Assembly (NCBI GenBank): GCA_038277395.1 | Contig: CM076193.1 | Span: 123,410,133-123,474,132, forward strand | Reading direction: 5' to 3' | Length of the DNA: 64,000 nt | Source of the DNA: Dryocosmus kuriphilus | Taxonomy: Eukaryota; Arthropoda; Insecta; Hymenoptera; Cynipidae | Part shown: positions 33,256 to 44,256 of the stretch, piece after piece | Numbering within the stretch: position 1 is the first letter of the stretch | Layout of the letters: each line of letters begins with the position of its first letter | The notes under the pieces: model-generated | Database searches by the model: none | What the model was told of the DNA's origin: nothing | The model's input: the letters and a program-made list of their open reading frames with translations, nothing else | Translations under genes and position numbers: made by a program

Positions 33256-34647
33256 TAAGACAAAAAAACTTTTCGCCATTTTCTTGATGCAAAAATGTCA
33301 ATAAGGCAAACTTCGGATTATATCGCTTTCAATACTCAAGACCATTAGACTATAGCCAGACGATCCTGTCCCATACTCGTTTGTAATATATTCTTGATCA
33401 GTTTCATTCTCGAAAACGATCTTTCTCCACTGCAACTGTTAATCATCATAGATAAGTAAATACGGAGTATTATCTCTATCTGGGTTTTATCCGGGTACTT
33501 ATTTTCTATCTGGAGATTATTCGTCCCTATCCAGTTCTTATTCGGTTCGTAATATCTTGCGCGGAAAAATAGTGGCCTTATTCGGGTTCTATTCGGGATG
33601 ACGTATAGAAATTATATTTGACTAATTTAAAATATGGCATTTTATCCGGTCCTATTCGGAACTTTGTCGGAACTAAAGTTGTGTGACAGGGTCGAAAATG
33701 GTTTTCTATATGATCCTATCCGACTTTCCAGCAGATATTTAAATCAGTAAATCGAATTATTCCCCCGATGGAATCTTATACATTCTTAGCCTGTCCTATG
33801 TGGTTTTCTATGGTAGTTTAGGACAATTCCGCCAGGATTGCAGGGATTATCATCGATCCTCTTTTTGGTGCTTTCACAGCACATGGCATTGGCACCCTTG
33901 GTGTGCCACATAGACCCTGATAAGACCCACATAGATATCTCTCATCAACTCACATAAGTCCCGGATAGGTCCGGATATAAACCGGGGACAAATCCCGTAC
34001 TTCATGCCAGACAGGCCCGGGTAGAGTTCTGAGTCTACCCGAGTTCTATTCGGTATTTTAAACAGGTGCGGCAAATAGATTCCAGCTAGAGCCGGAAAAA
34101 AAACCCCAGATAGGCATTTTATAGTGCTCCTTGTAAATTCCAGATAGACCCAAATAAAACACAGATAGATATCTATGTGCCCCGTATAAGTCCCAGGTAG
34201 ATCCTGGAAAAAGCCGGATAGATATCCCTCAGGAACCCGCATTTATCCCGGATACAAACCGGGGACAAAACCCGCATTTCACGCCGGACGGGCCCGGATA
34301 GAGTTCCGAGTCTATCTGGGTTCTATCCGGCATTTTAAGCAGGGAGGTTTTCATATTGTATGGAATCATACCTGAATGACAATTATGAAGTTATAGAAAT
34401 GAGACGAATTTTCCAAATTGTCATAATAATTCGTTCCAAATTTCAAACAAATATATATATATATATTGATAAAAAATTCTGGACATATGAAGATTTCGCG
34501 ATTTTTCGATCAATTTTTTCCTCGAAATAATTTTTTTCGCTCCGGGATTAGAATACTGCAACTTTAGTCCCAACTGGTGGAGGCCCCCAAGTGGTGGAGA
34601 CCCTGGGGCCATGGCCCCGCTGGTCCATCCTTAAACTCGGCCCTTAA
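33256..34647. repeat. CGG-rich repeats (ATCCGG motif) inserted in the gene A block
   Basis: Between 33455 and 34345 'atccgg', 'ccggata' and 'cccgggta' recur. Two units of about 135 bp (33930-34068 and 34212-34345) share 'aaaccggggacaaa' and a 'cccggatagagttc.gagtct' run. Open frames here (33874-34242, minus) only reflect the repetition. A short GC-rich unmatched piece lies at 34540-34640, next to a short AT run at 34448-34465. The paralogous block lacks this whole stretch. Confidence 0.55.
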
Positions 34648-35236
34648 TGTTTCTAAATAATATATCAATCGATTAGTTTTGTCAACATAAACAAATTTGG
34701 TACATATTATGTTGCTTTATTTCTAATAGATAAAAAAAATTTACTTATAATCGAAAAATTAAGAACATAAAAAATTCATAAAGATGAATGTACTGGTTTG
34801 GAGATAGCTATAAATATTCTATCGAATTATATCAACTAAATATCAGCCCTTGCTTGAAAAAATTTGATTTACAGGGTCTGGTATTAGTGCTAAAACTGTG
34901 ATAAAAAATTATGAAAAATTTCGATTTTTTCACATTCATTTTTTTTTTTCATTCTTACGATATTTAGTGAATCAACCTCAACCTTTTTTGTTAAAAAAAA
35001 AGGTTCTATTTCATTAAAATCTACGTACAAAATTTGGTTTTTTCTTAAATATAGTCTAAATTGCAAACAATTCACATCTAAAACGATTTTTTGAGTGAAA
35101 CAGAAAATCGAAAAAAATATGATTATTCTTATCTAATTCGGCTCTAAACTTAATTAATAATGAGCACTGTTTAGAACTACAATCCCTCTAAATTTCATGG
35201 CCCTATAACTCAGCTTATTTTCAAGTTATCAAGATA
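34648..35236. other. intron DNA of gene A, no gene
   Basis: 34648-34856 is collinear with 61315-61513. The remainder is AT-rich with no supported frame, up to the target TA of mariner A2. Confidence 0.5.
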
Positions 35237-36192
35237 CGAGGCACGTCCAGAAAGTAAGTGTAATCAATTTATGTAGGCTTAAAAAAAAATGTATTAAAAC
35301 AAAAACATAGTTGGTTACACTTGTACATATGTAGGTTATTTTTTGACATAGTCACCATCCCTCTCGATGCAAGTGATGAGCCGCGAGATCAATTTTTTTA
35401 TGCCTGCCTCGAAGAAGTCTCCCGCCAGCTCTTCCGCCCACTTCTCCACCTGTCCCTTCACCTCCTCGTCCATTTAAAACTTGTTTCCACCCTCGTGCAC
35501 CTTCAGGGAAGTGAAGAGATGGAAATCTGAAGGGGCCAAGTCAGGGGAATACAGGGGTGGTTTAAAAAGTCCCATCCAAAAGAGTCCACTAGTTGCTTCG
35601 TGGCGTTGGCCGTGTGAGGTTTGGCATTGTCATGCAGCAGGCAGACTCCTTTTGTCAGCATGCCCCTCCTTTTATTCTGAATCGCCCTTTTCAATTTTTT
35701 CAGCGTCTCACAGTATCTTGCCACGTTGATAGTCTCCCCGCGAGGCAGATATTCAGTGAAAATTATGCCTTTATGGTCCCAAAACACGGATGCCATGATT
35801 TTTTTTGGCTGAAATTGTGGTTTTGAATTTCTTGGCGGAGGGTTACAAGGTGTGGCGCCATTGTTGAGACTGCCACTTAGTTTCAGGCGTGTAGTGGGCA
35901 ACCCAAGTTTCGTCTCCAGTAACAATAGAGTAGAGAAAATCATCGCCTTCGCGTTCGTAGCGCTCCAAATGACGACGCGAATGACGGCGCGAATTTCGCA
36001 CTTGGCGGGAGACACGATCGACATTTTTCGCGAGAGATGCTACTGCGTCAAGAGTTTTCAACACACTAACCTCGGATTGATCTCGTTTTGAAGGGGAGGG
36101 GTCAGGCTACGCGGCAGTGTTGCCAGCATGTCGAAAAAGTATTCCCTACAGCTGTGAGAGTACCAGTACACTTACTTTCTGGACGTGCCTAG
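35237..36192 (-). mobile_element. mariner A2, internally deleted
   Basis: Ends CGAGGCACGTCCAGAAAG (35237) and complement, the last with one change (GGACGTGCCTAG, ending 36192); TA flanks at 35235-35236 and 36193-36194. 956 bp. Opposite orientation to A1, also in the intron of gene A. Confidence 0.9.
35321..36024 (-). pseudogene. mariner A2 transposase remnant
   Basis: The N-terminus KCEIRAVIR runs straight into a late segment because the helix-turn-helix region is deleted. The first catalytic motif is kept in another frame (LERYEREGDDFLYSIVTGDE, then TWVAHYTPE). Then come ASVFWDHKGIIFTEYLPRGE, NVARYCETLKKLKRAIQNKR and HDNAKPH; the C-terminal third is frameshifted. A different deletion from A1, so the two arose separately. 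Confidence 0.85.
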
Positions 36193-36423
36193 TATGTCAA
36201 AAAAATATGTTAGCCATCTTCCATCGTTACAAAACTTCCTATGAGGAAGAAATAGTTGTTAGTAATGTTAACTTTGAAAAATTTTGAATAATAATTGAAC
36301 ATTAGGGTGGATCGAAAAAAAAAAAAAAAATTGTAGAAATCTAAATTGGAACTATGTGGAATATTGGTAGGATTCAGAAAACGTATACACAGAAAAAACT
36401 AGGAGTAATAAGCGTTGCAGATA
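36193..36423. other. short spacer with another foldback-type end
   Basis: 36265-36297 resembles 7990-8025 ('agtaatgttaactttgaa'). A TAGGGTGGATCGAAAAA terminus begins near 36304, related to the end at 58494. No gene. Confidence 0.4.
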
Positions 36424-37093
36424 CGGGGTGAGAGGCCATTTATTAATTATGTAAGGATCCCGATAGGGTGGGGGGATTTCAAAAATCTCTACATGACCTT
36501 ACCTTGGGGAGGGGGGGGGGGGGGGGGGTAAAGACCATTCTTACCTAATATTTTGCTACGTTAATTTTTTCAGTTGAAACGATCACAATAGCATATAACT
36601 TTACTCAAAATACCCATTTTACGATTTCAAAAAGTCCACTTTTAATAGTTCCCGTGCTTTAATAGTTCCCATGCTGACATTTACTCTTTGACTGACTTCC
36701 TTTAACACATGTTTCAAATCTAGTCGTTCATAATATGTTTAACATAATATTCCTAGTTTTTAGTTTTTTGACTAATTTGTTTCCTTAGATTCTTTCAAAT
36801 CCTACCTTTCATTATATTATAATTTTGCGTATTAAATACGCATTTTCCCAAGACTAATACTTATTTTTCAAAAAATAAAAATCTTTTATTTATGTCAAAT
36901 AATAACGTGTTTTAGTGCAATTCAACCTCTTTTCTAACGATATTTAACTATTCAACACTTTTTAGGGGAACTCTAAGTGAAATCTTACGTAAGAAGGGGG
37001 AGGGGATTCGAGGAATCTTATGCGTCCTTACATGGAGGTGGGGGGCGTCGAAAATAGTCAAAATTGTCCTTACGTAATTAATGAATGGCCCCT
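36424..37093. mobile_element. MITE with GGCCATTYATTAATTAYGTA ends
   Basis: 'ggccatttattaattatgta' near 36429 is matched by 'tacgtaattaatgaatggcc' ending near 37091, with further inverted similarity through 'ccttac.tgg.ggggg'. A G-rich tract lies inside (about 36503-36531). No open frame. Target duplication not resolved. Confidence 0.6.
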
Positions 37094-37355
37094 AATCGCA
37101 GGCTAGGGTAAATGACGGAGGGAAAAGGCAGGCTGGGTAAAGGATGAAGGGGTAAACTCAACGTGGTGACTCGCAGACTTCTCCGCCGGACTCCGCTTAA
37201 TGACAGCACAAATTGACTGGCGCCATCTAGTGGAGTCCGGCGGAGAAGTCTGCGAGTCACCACGGAGAGTTTCCCCTCTGTCCTTTACACAGACTGTCTT
37301 TACCCCAAAATCTTTTACCCCAGTCTGCCGTTACCCCGTACCTGTCATTAATTTC
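37085..37355. repeat. foldback palindrome with perfect 32-bp stem and CTCF-like loop
   Basis: The stems at 37163-37194 and 37232-37263 are perfect reverse complements (32 bp, GC-rich, starting gtggtgactcgcagac). The 37-nt loop contains ggcgccatctagtgg (37219-37233), the reverse of CCACTAGATGGCGCC, matching the CTCF consensus. Outside the stem the similarity continues imperfectly ('ggggtaaa' and 'tttacccc' pairs) to about 37085 and 37355. It lies in the intron of gene A. Confidence 0.7.
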
Positions 37356-38351
37356 GTGTCGATTGATGAATGTCTTCAACTTGCTCGTTAGAAAAATTTT
37401 CTTTAAAAAAATTTTATTTTCATAGTTTTGATATTCTCGTGTATGCCAATTTTTTTTATGTCTTTGAAGGTCTTAAACTCTCTTAAAATATTTACAGCTT
37501 TTAATTAATATTCTCCAGGTGATAATTATCTTTTAATGGACCTCTTTTTTAATAGAACAATTTTAAAATCGAGAGATATAATGAAAGAAGTTTTTCAGGT
37601 GTTTCAGGCTTTTTTACTGGTCAAAAATACATTTGAAAAAAATTATAAATTCTAAACAATCAAAAAAAGGAGGAAACAGTTTTTAAAGATAAATGTTCTT
37701 TCATCTTTTTAAATTAGTTGTTTTCGAGTGTATTTTTTACCAGTACAAGGTCCTCGAATGTAGAAAAGATTTTTTTAAGACAGCTGGAGAATGATAATTT
37801 GGAATAATAAAAAAATTATTTTTGGAAAAGAAGATATCTTTTCATTATTGAGTTACATTGACTTATGAATTTTCTCCTAATGAATATTTATCAGAAAAAA
37901 ACTCTCAGGTGTTATAAACATATTTCAAAGTCAGCTGAAAAAAAATCATTTTAAAAAACCCGAAACACAGTTTTTCCAAAATTTACCAGACCGTTCCTAT
38001 AGACGTAAATGTTTTTCTTTTTAAAAACAGTGATGTATTAGTCATGACGCCAACAAAACTTCAATTAAAAAGCTGTAAAAATTTGAAAGAATATTTGCAT
38101 AATTGACATACACGAAAATATCTAAACTGCGAAAATCAGAATTTTTAGAGCAAATTTTGCAAACGCACAAGTTGAAGGCGTTCATTAATCCACACTAAAT
38201 TAAATAACGTTTTTTAAAGTCTTAATACACTACTATATTTTTCACTCAGATTTCAAATTAGAAATTATTAAAATTGGAAAATAGCTCATTATTGTACATT
38301 TTTTTAGGCCCTGTAATTATATCACAAATAATAATATTATATAATACTTAC
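37356..38351. other. intron DNA of gene A next to exon 1
   Basis: Collinear with the intron of gene B and with 42010-42590 ('gattgatgaatg', 'gaaaagaagatatctt', 'gttataaacat'). No frame, RNA gene or complete transposon seen. Confidence 0.5.
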
Positions 38352-38409
38352 ATTTAAAATGTAAAAAACCCGCAAACGAAAGAAGCGGAATGACATTAAT
38401 GATCTTCAT
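38352..38409 (-). CDS. secreted orphan protein, gene A, exon 1 (signal peptide)
   Basis: The minus strand encodes MKIINVIPLLSFAGFLHFK plus one base, directly followed by a strong donor GTAAGTAT (from 38351). The short basic start and hydrophobic core are a signal peptide; cleavage would fall near FKC-ADSS. Splicing to 30272 is in phase and makes a TGT (Cys) codon at the junction. The 8.1-kb intron holds A1, the SINE, B1, A2, a MITE and the CTCF palindrome. The same 58-nt exon with the same donor occurs at 62218-62275. The ATG is the first after the predicted initiator, and exon plus promoter are conserved between the copies. Confidence 0.72.
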
Positions 38410-38435
38410 CTTTGAAGAATTTCGTAGACAGGGAC

Positions 38436-38466
38436 TGATTTTTCTAAATTTATTCACTTTTATATA
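38436..38466 (-). promoter_or_regulatory. core promoter of gene A (TATA and initiator)
   Basis: TATATAAAAG begins at 38466 and the arthropod initiator TCAGTC has its A at 38436, exactly 30 nt downstream. The leader to the ATG is 27 nt. Gene B has the same spacing and leader length. An octamer ATGCAAAT about 270-300 nt upstream (38705-38712) is also conserved in gene B (62515-62522). Confidence 0.65.
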
Positions 38467-39144
38467 TACACATGTAGCCACTATTAATTTATTAAGCTCT
38501 ATTTGTTCTTTTAAATTGATTGAAAGGAGCAAGATTTTTAATACAGGATCTCATAATTTTTCATGTCTGCTGTGATTTACTACGCACAGAACCTTGAATT
38601 CAGTACAATGTACACTGCACAATAGATATAATTATAATGTCACCTTAAGTAACAGTACTCACTTTTTAAAAACAAAAAATGATTTCCGAATATACAGATG
38701 CGGCATGCAAATGAGACTTAAATATTTCTTATTAGTCTAATCAACAGAGTTTATTTAACAAAAAGAAAACTTCCATACAAACTAAAACAGCGGAAAAAAG
38801 ATTACCTAAGAATTATTTTCTGAACATTATTTGTTAATTAATTGCAATATAAGAAATCACGCTGAAAGAAAATAAAAAACGCTATCGATCGACTCTTTAA
38901 ATCTAAATTATTGGAATTTGACTAAGTATTAGTAGTAATAGAAAATGAATTGAAAAAAAAAGGAATCATTTGATCGCTGGACTCTTGTTTTTTAAATAAG
39001 AGATTTTTTTAGTTTCTAAGAATTTCTAAATTATATTTGAAAAATGGACATTAAAGCAGATTTAAAATTTTGATTCCTTCTGTATCTAATTTCTTTCTTT
39101 TTTACGAATAATTATCTTACTCAAAATAGTGAAATAAATATATA

Positions 39145-39245
39145 CGAGGTGTGTTCAAAAAGTAAGGTGACTTTTCAAATTTCACGGGTTACGTACATTC
39201 GATCTTCAATTTTTTTTTAAATTTTATATTGGTACACATGTCCAG
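39145..39245 (+). mobile_element. mariner B terminal fragment
   Basis: CGAGGTGTGTTCAAAAAGTA and the next about 80 bp match the end of B3 (52917 reading leftwards). Nothing further of the element is present. It marks the border of the duplicated block. Confidence 0.75.
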
Positions 39246-39323
39246 AATTCTAGATTGGAAGTAGAGAGTTAGAGTATTCCATGACTGTAAAATAGCTACT
39301 ACTAATTGACTAGTAAACTCAGT

Positions 39324-40494
39324 TCAACGAATATCATAATATTGAGGTAGAGTCATCAACTCGAGATCTTTTGCCTTTGCCAAATGCACAGCACACCATA
39401 TTTTGAGTAATGGTGGTAAAGGACAGTATTCTTCTGCAGTAAGACTTTTTACATACTCTTCAAAAAGAGACCATAGACCATTTTTTTCGCCAGTATTCAC
39501 CGAGGCCCCATCCGTGACCAATGATGAGACATTTTTCATAATGCTTGTTAACTTTTCTGATCCAATCGTCGTCTTACATCCATTTATAACAGCATTGAGA
39601 AGCCCTTTTACACCCCGTTCTTGCAATTCAGACGCACCAACAAAATAAAGCTCATCAGTGCCAGTTTGTGAAATAGTTTTCGCCATGGTGTATATTTTAT
39701 CGATTTGTGTTCTATCTACTGATCCATCACAAAGTAATGAAATGGTTAATGTATTATTCATAATGCGCTCCAAATTTGGTCTATTACATTTAACAATAAT
39801 TTCTAAAAGTTCTTTAAAACAGCCTGGATAAAGATACTGAAAGTTAAAGTCCTGTTTTAAGGCTGCAGTAGTATCATTTAGATCAAAATTTTCACCCAAA
39901 GAACTCATCACAACTCTGACCGGAAAAGTATTTGCTGAAAATGTTAATTTTTTAGCGCTTCCATATGCTTGGATCAATAAATTTCCTATTTTTTTTAGCT
40001 TTTAAAGCATTAGCTTGAGCTATAAAACGACCTATGGGAGTTTGTTCTAAGATTTCAGGAGGTTGTAGTCTTGAATGCATGTAAGCTTTGAGACATTCTT
40101 TGTGGACCAAACTTTTCATGTGTTCTTCTATGATTACATCCCTGAATCTTGTACCCTTATCAGTCGTAATATGTACCTGCTTATTATTTGATGAATTCAT
40201 CTTTACTACGTCAGGAAATAAAGAACAACATTTGCATTTAACGTAGTGCTCCCTGTTGCTGTGAAAATGAATAAAAAAATCCGTCCTCTTGACAACATTT
40301 TCATTTTGACCAAAAGCTTGCGTTGCTTGCGAGTTAGATGTCTCACTTAGTATTTTGCTTTCTTGTTGCTTATCTTTGGTATCATTTTGTAATTCGTCAT
40401 GAAGTACCTCTTCAACATTTAAATCAACTGGATTTTTAGAATTAGTACTTATAAAAAAAATGTACTGATCGTGAAAAACAAAACAAAATAGCAA
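39324..40494 (-). pseudogene. hAT-related (KIAA1586-like) transposase, N-terminal and middle parts
   Basis: The minus-strand frame from 40494 has a zinc-binding-like segment (EHYVKCKCCSLFPDVV, then VHITTDKGTRFRD, EEHMKSLVHKECLKAY) and ends at 39952. The overlapping next frame (39977 to 39324) has TISLLCDGSVDRTQIDKIYT, DELYFVGASELQERG, SSLVTDGASVNTGEKNGLW and LLKIWCAVHLAKAKDLELM. The DGSVDRTQ, DGA..N and CA.H blocks match hAT relatives of human KIAA1586 as I know them. A one-base frame change joins the two. The C-terminal dimerisation domain is missing; sequence breaks off just before the mariner fragment. No terminal inverted repeats were found. Confidence 0.65.
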
Positions 40495-42009
40495 CTGTAT
40501 CGTAAAAATGTGAATATAAAAGGTATTAATATATTAGGTTATGTTTTCAAAATTTTAATGTTTACGCGTAAATAAAAGAATTAATGCACGGACTGTCACT
40601 GCTGTCAGGTTGCTTGTTTTCAGTTTCACACTGAGATGATTTGAAACACCACTTCCGAATATCTTGCATGTCGTAAGTCGTTTATATTAATCAATCGCGT
40701 AGTTCAGATATCGCTCACAGGCTCACAGCTGTAGAAAGTACCATAGTCACAATATTCTTGGTATTCTTGCTCTTGCCTATGATCGCGCGCGTGCGGGAAT
40801 CTCAGGGAATCTAAATGGCCCAACAGCTAAACGACTGCCGCGCCGACTACCCACTACTTCAGTAGTGAGCGGGAATTCAAAAATAGAAAAAAAACAAGCA
40901 ATGCGTATAGACAAGCTGGTATGAACATCAGTAGCATATTAATAATAATAAGTATACAGATTATATTAATCATATAATTATTATTATAAATAATAATTAT
41001 ATAAATTTTAAGCTAATATTATACTATATAATACACTATTATTGCATTAATACTTATAATTATTTATAATATTTATTTATTATTATTAACATCAATTTTC
41101 CGTCGGGAAAACAATTTCCTTTTTTTTTTAGTATTCCTGTAAGGGCCGCGTCGGGTAGTTCTAAAATTTTCTTAGATTATACCCTGCATGCGGAATCAAA
41201 TGGATTCAAATTGGATTCCGTTTGAGCCCGAAACTTGCACCAGGGTTTCGAACACGCAAAACATCAGGAGGATGACCAAACAGAATTTATCAATAAAAGT
41301 AAGAAAATGTGTATTCTTGGTTTAAAAATAATAAAAGTACTTTTGCTTTAGGAAATTAATTTTTATTTTGTACAGTTATTATAATTATAGAAAAAGGACA
41401 TTATCTGAAAAATCTGGGAGGGCACTGACAAATTTTCCCTAATTAGGGTAATCGTCTACAAAAACGTTACAAGCCATGTATGGCCCATGCCAGTTTACCT
41501 AATCAGGGCCATACCAGAAGTAGTGAAAACTGGTCAGAACCTCACTATGTCCACATGAAGATTTCTGCTCGGCTTAAACTTGGTCAATTGCGTTTTTAAG
41601 TGTTTTAAATTCATTTAAAAATTAACGCATAACTGAAAATTTTAGCGTGCAAACACATGTAGAAATTCACGTGGAATTATCAGTGATCATATGTTATTAC
41701 TCAAACCTGTTTTTTACCTACTTCATAATTTAACATTTAACCAATTCATGGGCGTTGCATTTCAATTGGCGTGTCTCGGTTTATTTCTACAATATGAATA
41801 TTGTAGAATAAAAATTAAAAAGCATACAATATAATAATTCTTGAGAGTGTAATGTAAAGAAAAAAAATTACTCGAAACATTTACAACACAAAGTAAATTT
41901 TTTCTTATGAATCAAAGTAAAGTCTGTGGTAAAACCCAGTTATAAGCTTTTGGTCCCTAAAGATTCTATTATGCATGTATAAATCTGCCATTTCCTTTAA
42001 TAGATCATT
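40495..42009. other. no gene seen; AT-rich with a TTA-rich stretch
   Basis: 40930-41090 is extremely TA-rich. A GC-richer piece at 40730-40880 lies upstream of the hAT fragment and could be its 5' terminus, but no inverted repeat partner is present. Otherwise blank. Confidence 0.35.
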
Positions 42010-42756
42010 AATTAATTCAATAATTTTGTGCCGATTGATAAATTCTTTCAACTTGCAATTTAGAAAAATGTGCTTTAAAAAATTCTTACTTTCATAGCTT
42101 TTATATTTTCGTGTTAAAATGTCTTCGAAGGTCCTTAAAATCTTCTTAAAATTTTACAGATTTCTAATTAATGTTCTCTAAGCGCGGCAATAAAAAACTA
42201 CTAATTCAAGATTTAAAGAGTAGATCGAAAATTTACTGATCTTTATTTCATTTATACTGATAAAAATACATTAGAAAAAATATAGAAAATGACTTGGAAA
42301 ATAGGATATCAGTTTTCCCAAAATTTAATGTGTTTACATTTATGATTTTCCAGGCTTACCAAATTATTTTCTAATGTATTTGTACAAGTAAAAAAGTCTC
42401 GAACACCTGAGAAAATTCTTTCACTATTCCTGTAGATGTAAGAGTTGTTTTTGGAAAACAGGTTTCCATTAAATGAAAATTATCGCCTAGAGAACGTTAA
42501 TTAGAAGGCTCTAAAAATGTGGAGAGAAGTTGAGGACCAAATTAAGTACACATTTTCACAGTCCAAATAAACTACTGTATTTTTCATGTATTTTTAATTA
42601 TTCAGAAATTAGCGTTAAATTTAAAACAGAACAAAATTTTTTCATTTTTCTTTATTATTAAAATGTATTTTTAAATTTCCAATACCTCAACTTTCGAGTT
42701 AGGAACGATTAAAATTGAAAATATATTTATCACAAATATTAATATTATATAACAAT

Positions 42757-43440
42757 AGGGTGTTCCAAAAATCGCTAAATTGTAAAAATGCATTGTGCTC
42801 TCAGAAACTCTTGTTTCTTTTTGAGAAAAATAAAATCCCTGAAAAATTTTAATCCATTCAGATGAAACCTTGCACTGCCCCATCGAGGTCAAAGGTTAAA
42901 CTATAAATATCTTTGTTGTTTTCGTACTTACAAACAAATTCTTAGGACAATATTAGCCTGCTATTTTATGCTAAACTTAATGCTAAGTGCAATTTTCTAG
43001 AAAAAATTGTTTAGTAAGATTAGCTTACATAATTTACTTTTTCTTTTAATGATTAGGACGTTTAGTGTACCTAGACGTGTAGATATTTTCGATACGAATT
43101 CACTGGTACCATTAAAATTGTCTTTATGTTTATTTAGTCTTTTTTGTTTGTCTCTAAATAAAAATTGTCTGTTAAAAGTCTGAAAAGACAAATATAGGTA
43201 GGTACACCTGCATTTTTGTACGAAAATGTGCAGTGTTTTGTTTTAAGAACTTAATTAAGTTCTTAAAACAAAACACTACACATTTACCATAAAAAAGCAG
43301 GCTAATATTCTCCTAAACATTTTTTTTATAAGGACGAAAACAACAAATACATTTAGAGTTTAATCTTTGACCTCGAAGGGGTAGTGCAAGATTTCAACCG
43401 ATTGGATTAAATTTTTTTAGAGATTCTCTTTTTTTTTAAA
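42757..43440. mobile_element. foldback element with about 200-bp arms
   Basis: Left arm from TAGGGTGTTCCAAAAATCGC (42758), right arm its complement to about 43440, with 'ggtcaaaggttaaactataa' and 'ttagagtttaatctttgacc' as matching landmarks; the centre is 'gaacttaattaagttc' near 43255. The extreme right end is lost. One arm of the same family is at 10255-10503. No frame of interest. Confidence 0.6.
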
Positions 43441-43442
43441 AA

Positions 43443-43466
43443 TTAATTGCCGTTAATGATCTTCAT
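43443..43466 (-). pseudogene. exon-1 stub of a secreted-family copy
   Basis: The minus strand reads MKIINGN then TAA, matching the first six codons of the signal-peptide exon before it is cut off by the foldback element. The upstream region keeps the spacing of the promoter (an initiator-like TCACTC) but the TATA zone is now (AT)n. Confidence 0.55.
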
Positions 43467-43517
43467 TTTTTAAGAATTGCGTAAACGGGGAGTGATTTAT
43501 TGTAATGTATTCACTGT

Positions 43518-43570
<53 letters not shown>
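43518..43570. repeat. (TA)n microsatellite
   Basis: Pure TA dinucleotide run located where the intact genes have their TATATAA box. Confidence 0.9.
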
Positions 43571-43573
<3 letters not shown>

Positions 43574-44256
43574 TTATAATTATAATCACTGCTGGATTGT
43601 AAAGCTCTATTTGTTCTTCAAATGGACTGAAAGGACCAAGGTTTTTAATCCGAAATCTCAGAATTTACCATATCTGCTAAGATTTACTACGCATAGAAGC
43701 TTGAAATGATTATCGCCTTCATTGCAGGTATATAGGTATTAGAGTGATTAAAGTATACATCCTAAGTTCAAGACATTGGATTTATTTAATAAAAAGAAAA
43801 CTTCCATAAAAACTAAAACTGCGAAAAAAAAAATACTTAAGAATTATATTCTTAAAATTAAAGGTTAATTAATTGCACTATAATAAGTAACGCTGAAAGA
43901 AATTAACGTGTACCTATTCTTACTCTCAAAAAGCACGCATGCAGTTATTACTTTGAGTTAAAAAATATTATAAATAGTTTATATAAAATGTTGTCATTGA
44001 ATTAAAAAAATACATAATTATAATCGATCGACTCTCTATATCTAAATTAGTGAAAAATTTCACTAATTACGAGTGAAATTTTACTAATTCATTTGGAGAA
44101 AAAAGAAGCCACTTAAGATTAGTAGAAAATGAATGCCTAAGTGGATTAGTCAAAATATTTTATTAAATAAGTAAGAAATCTTCAATTTTATTGAAACAAT
44201 ACGAAATATGCTGAAACTTGTAAAATAAACTACCTCATCTCCACGAACGTGATATA

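Larger units (their letters stand above)
29783..39144. repeat. segmental duplication block carrying gene A (pairs with 57824-62934)
   Basis: Collinear matches in order: 29783-30337 with 57824-58379; 31288-31337 and 31671-31690 with 58380-58460; 31735-32240 with 60750-61320; 34648-34856 with 61315-61513; 37780-37940 with 61510-61670; 38220-39143 with 61980-62933. Differences are explained by later insertions in one block or the other. Both blocks end at a transposon terminus in a TA-rich spot (39145 and 62935). Confidence 0.8.
42010..44170 (-). repeat. third partial block of the secreted-gene duplication (exon 2 absent)
   Basis: 42010-42756 matches the intron next to exon 1 (37345-38345; 61990-62215). 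43441-44130 matches exon 1, promoter and 5' flank (62270-62860). A foldback element separates them. The exon-2 end of the gene is not present in this block. Confidence 0.6.

Noticed and set aside
33874..34242. 122-codon minus-strand frame
   Set aside because: It spans a degenerate ATCCGG repeat; the peptide repeats itself and has no domain.
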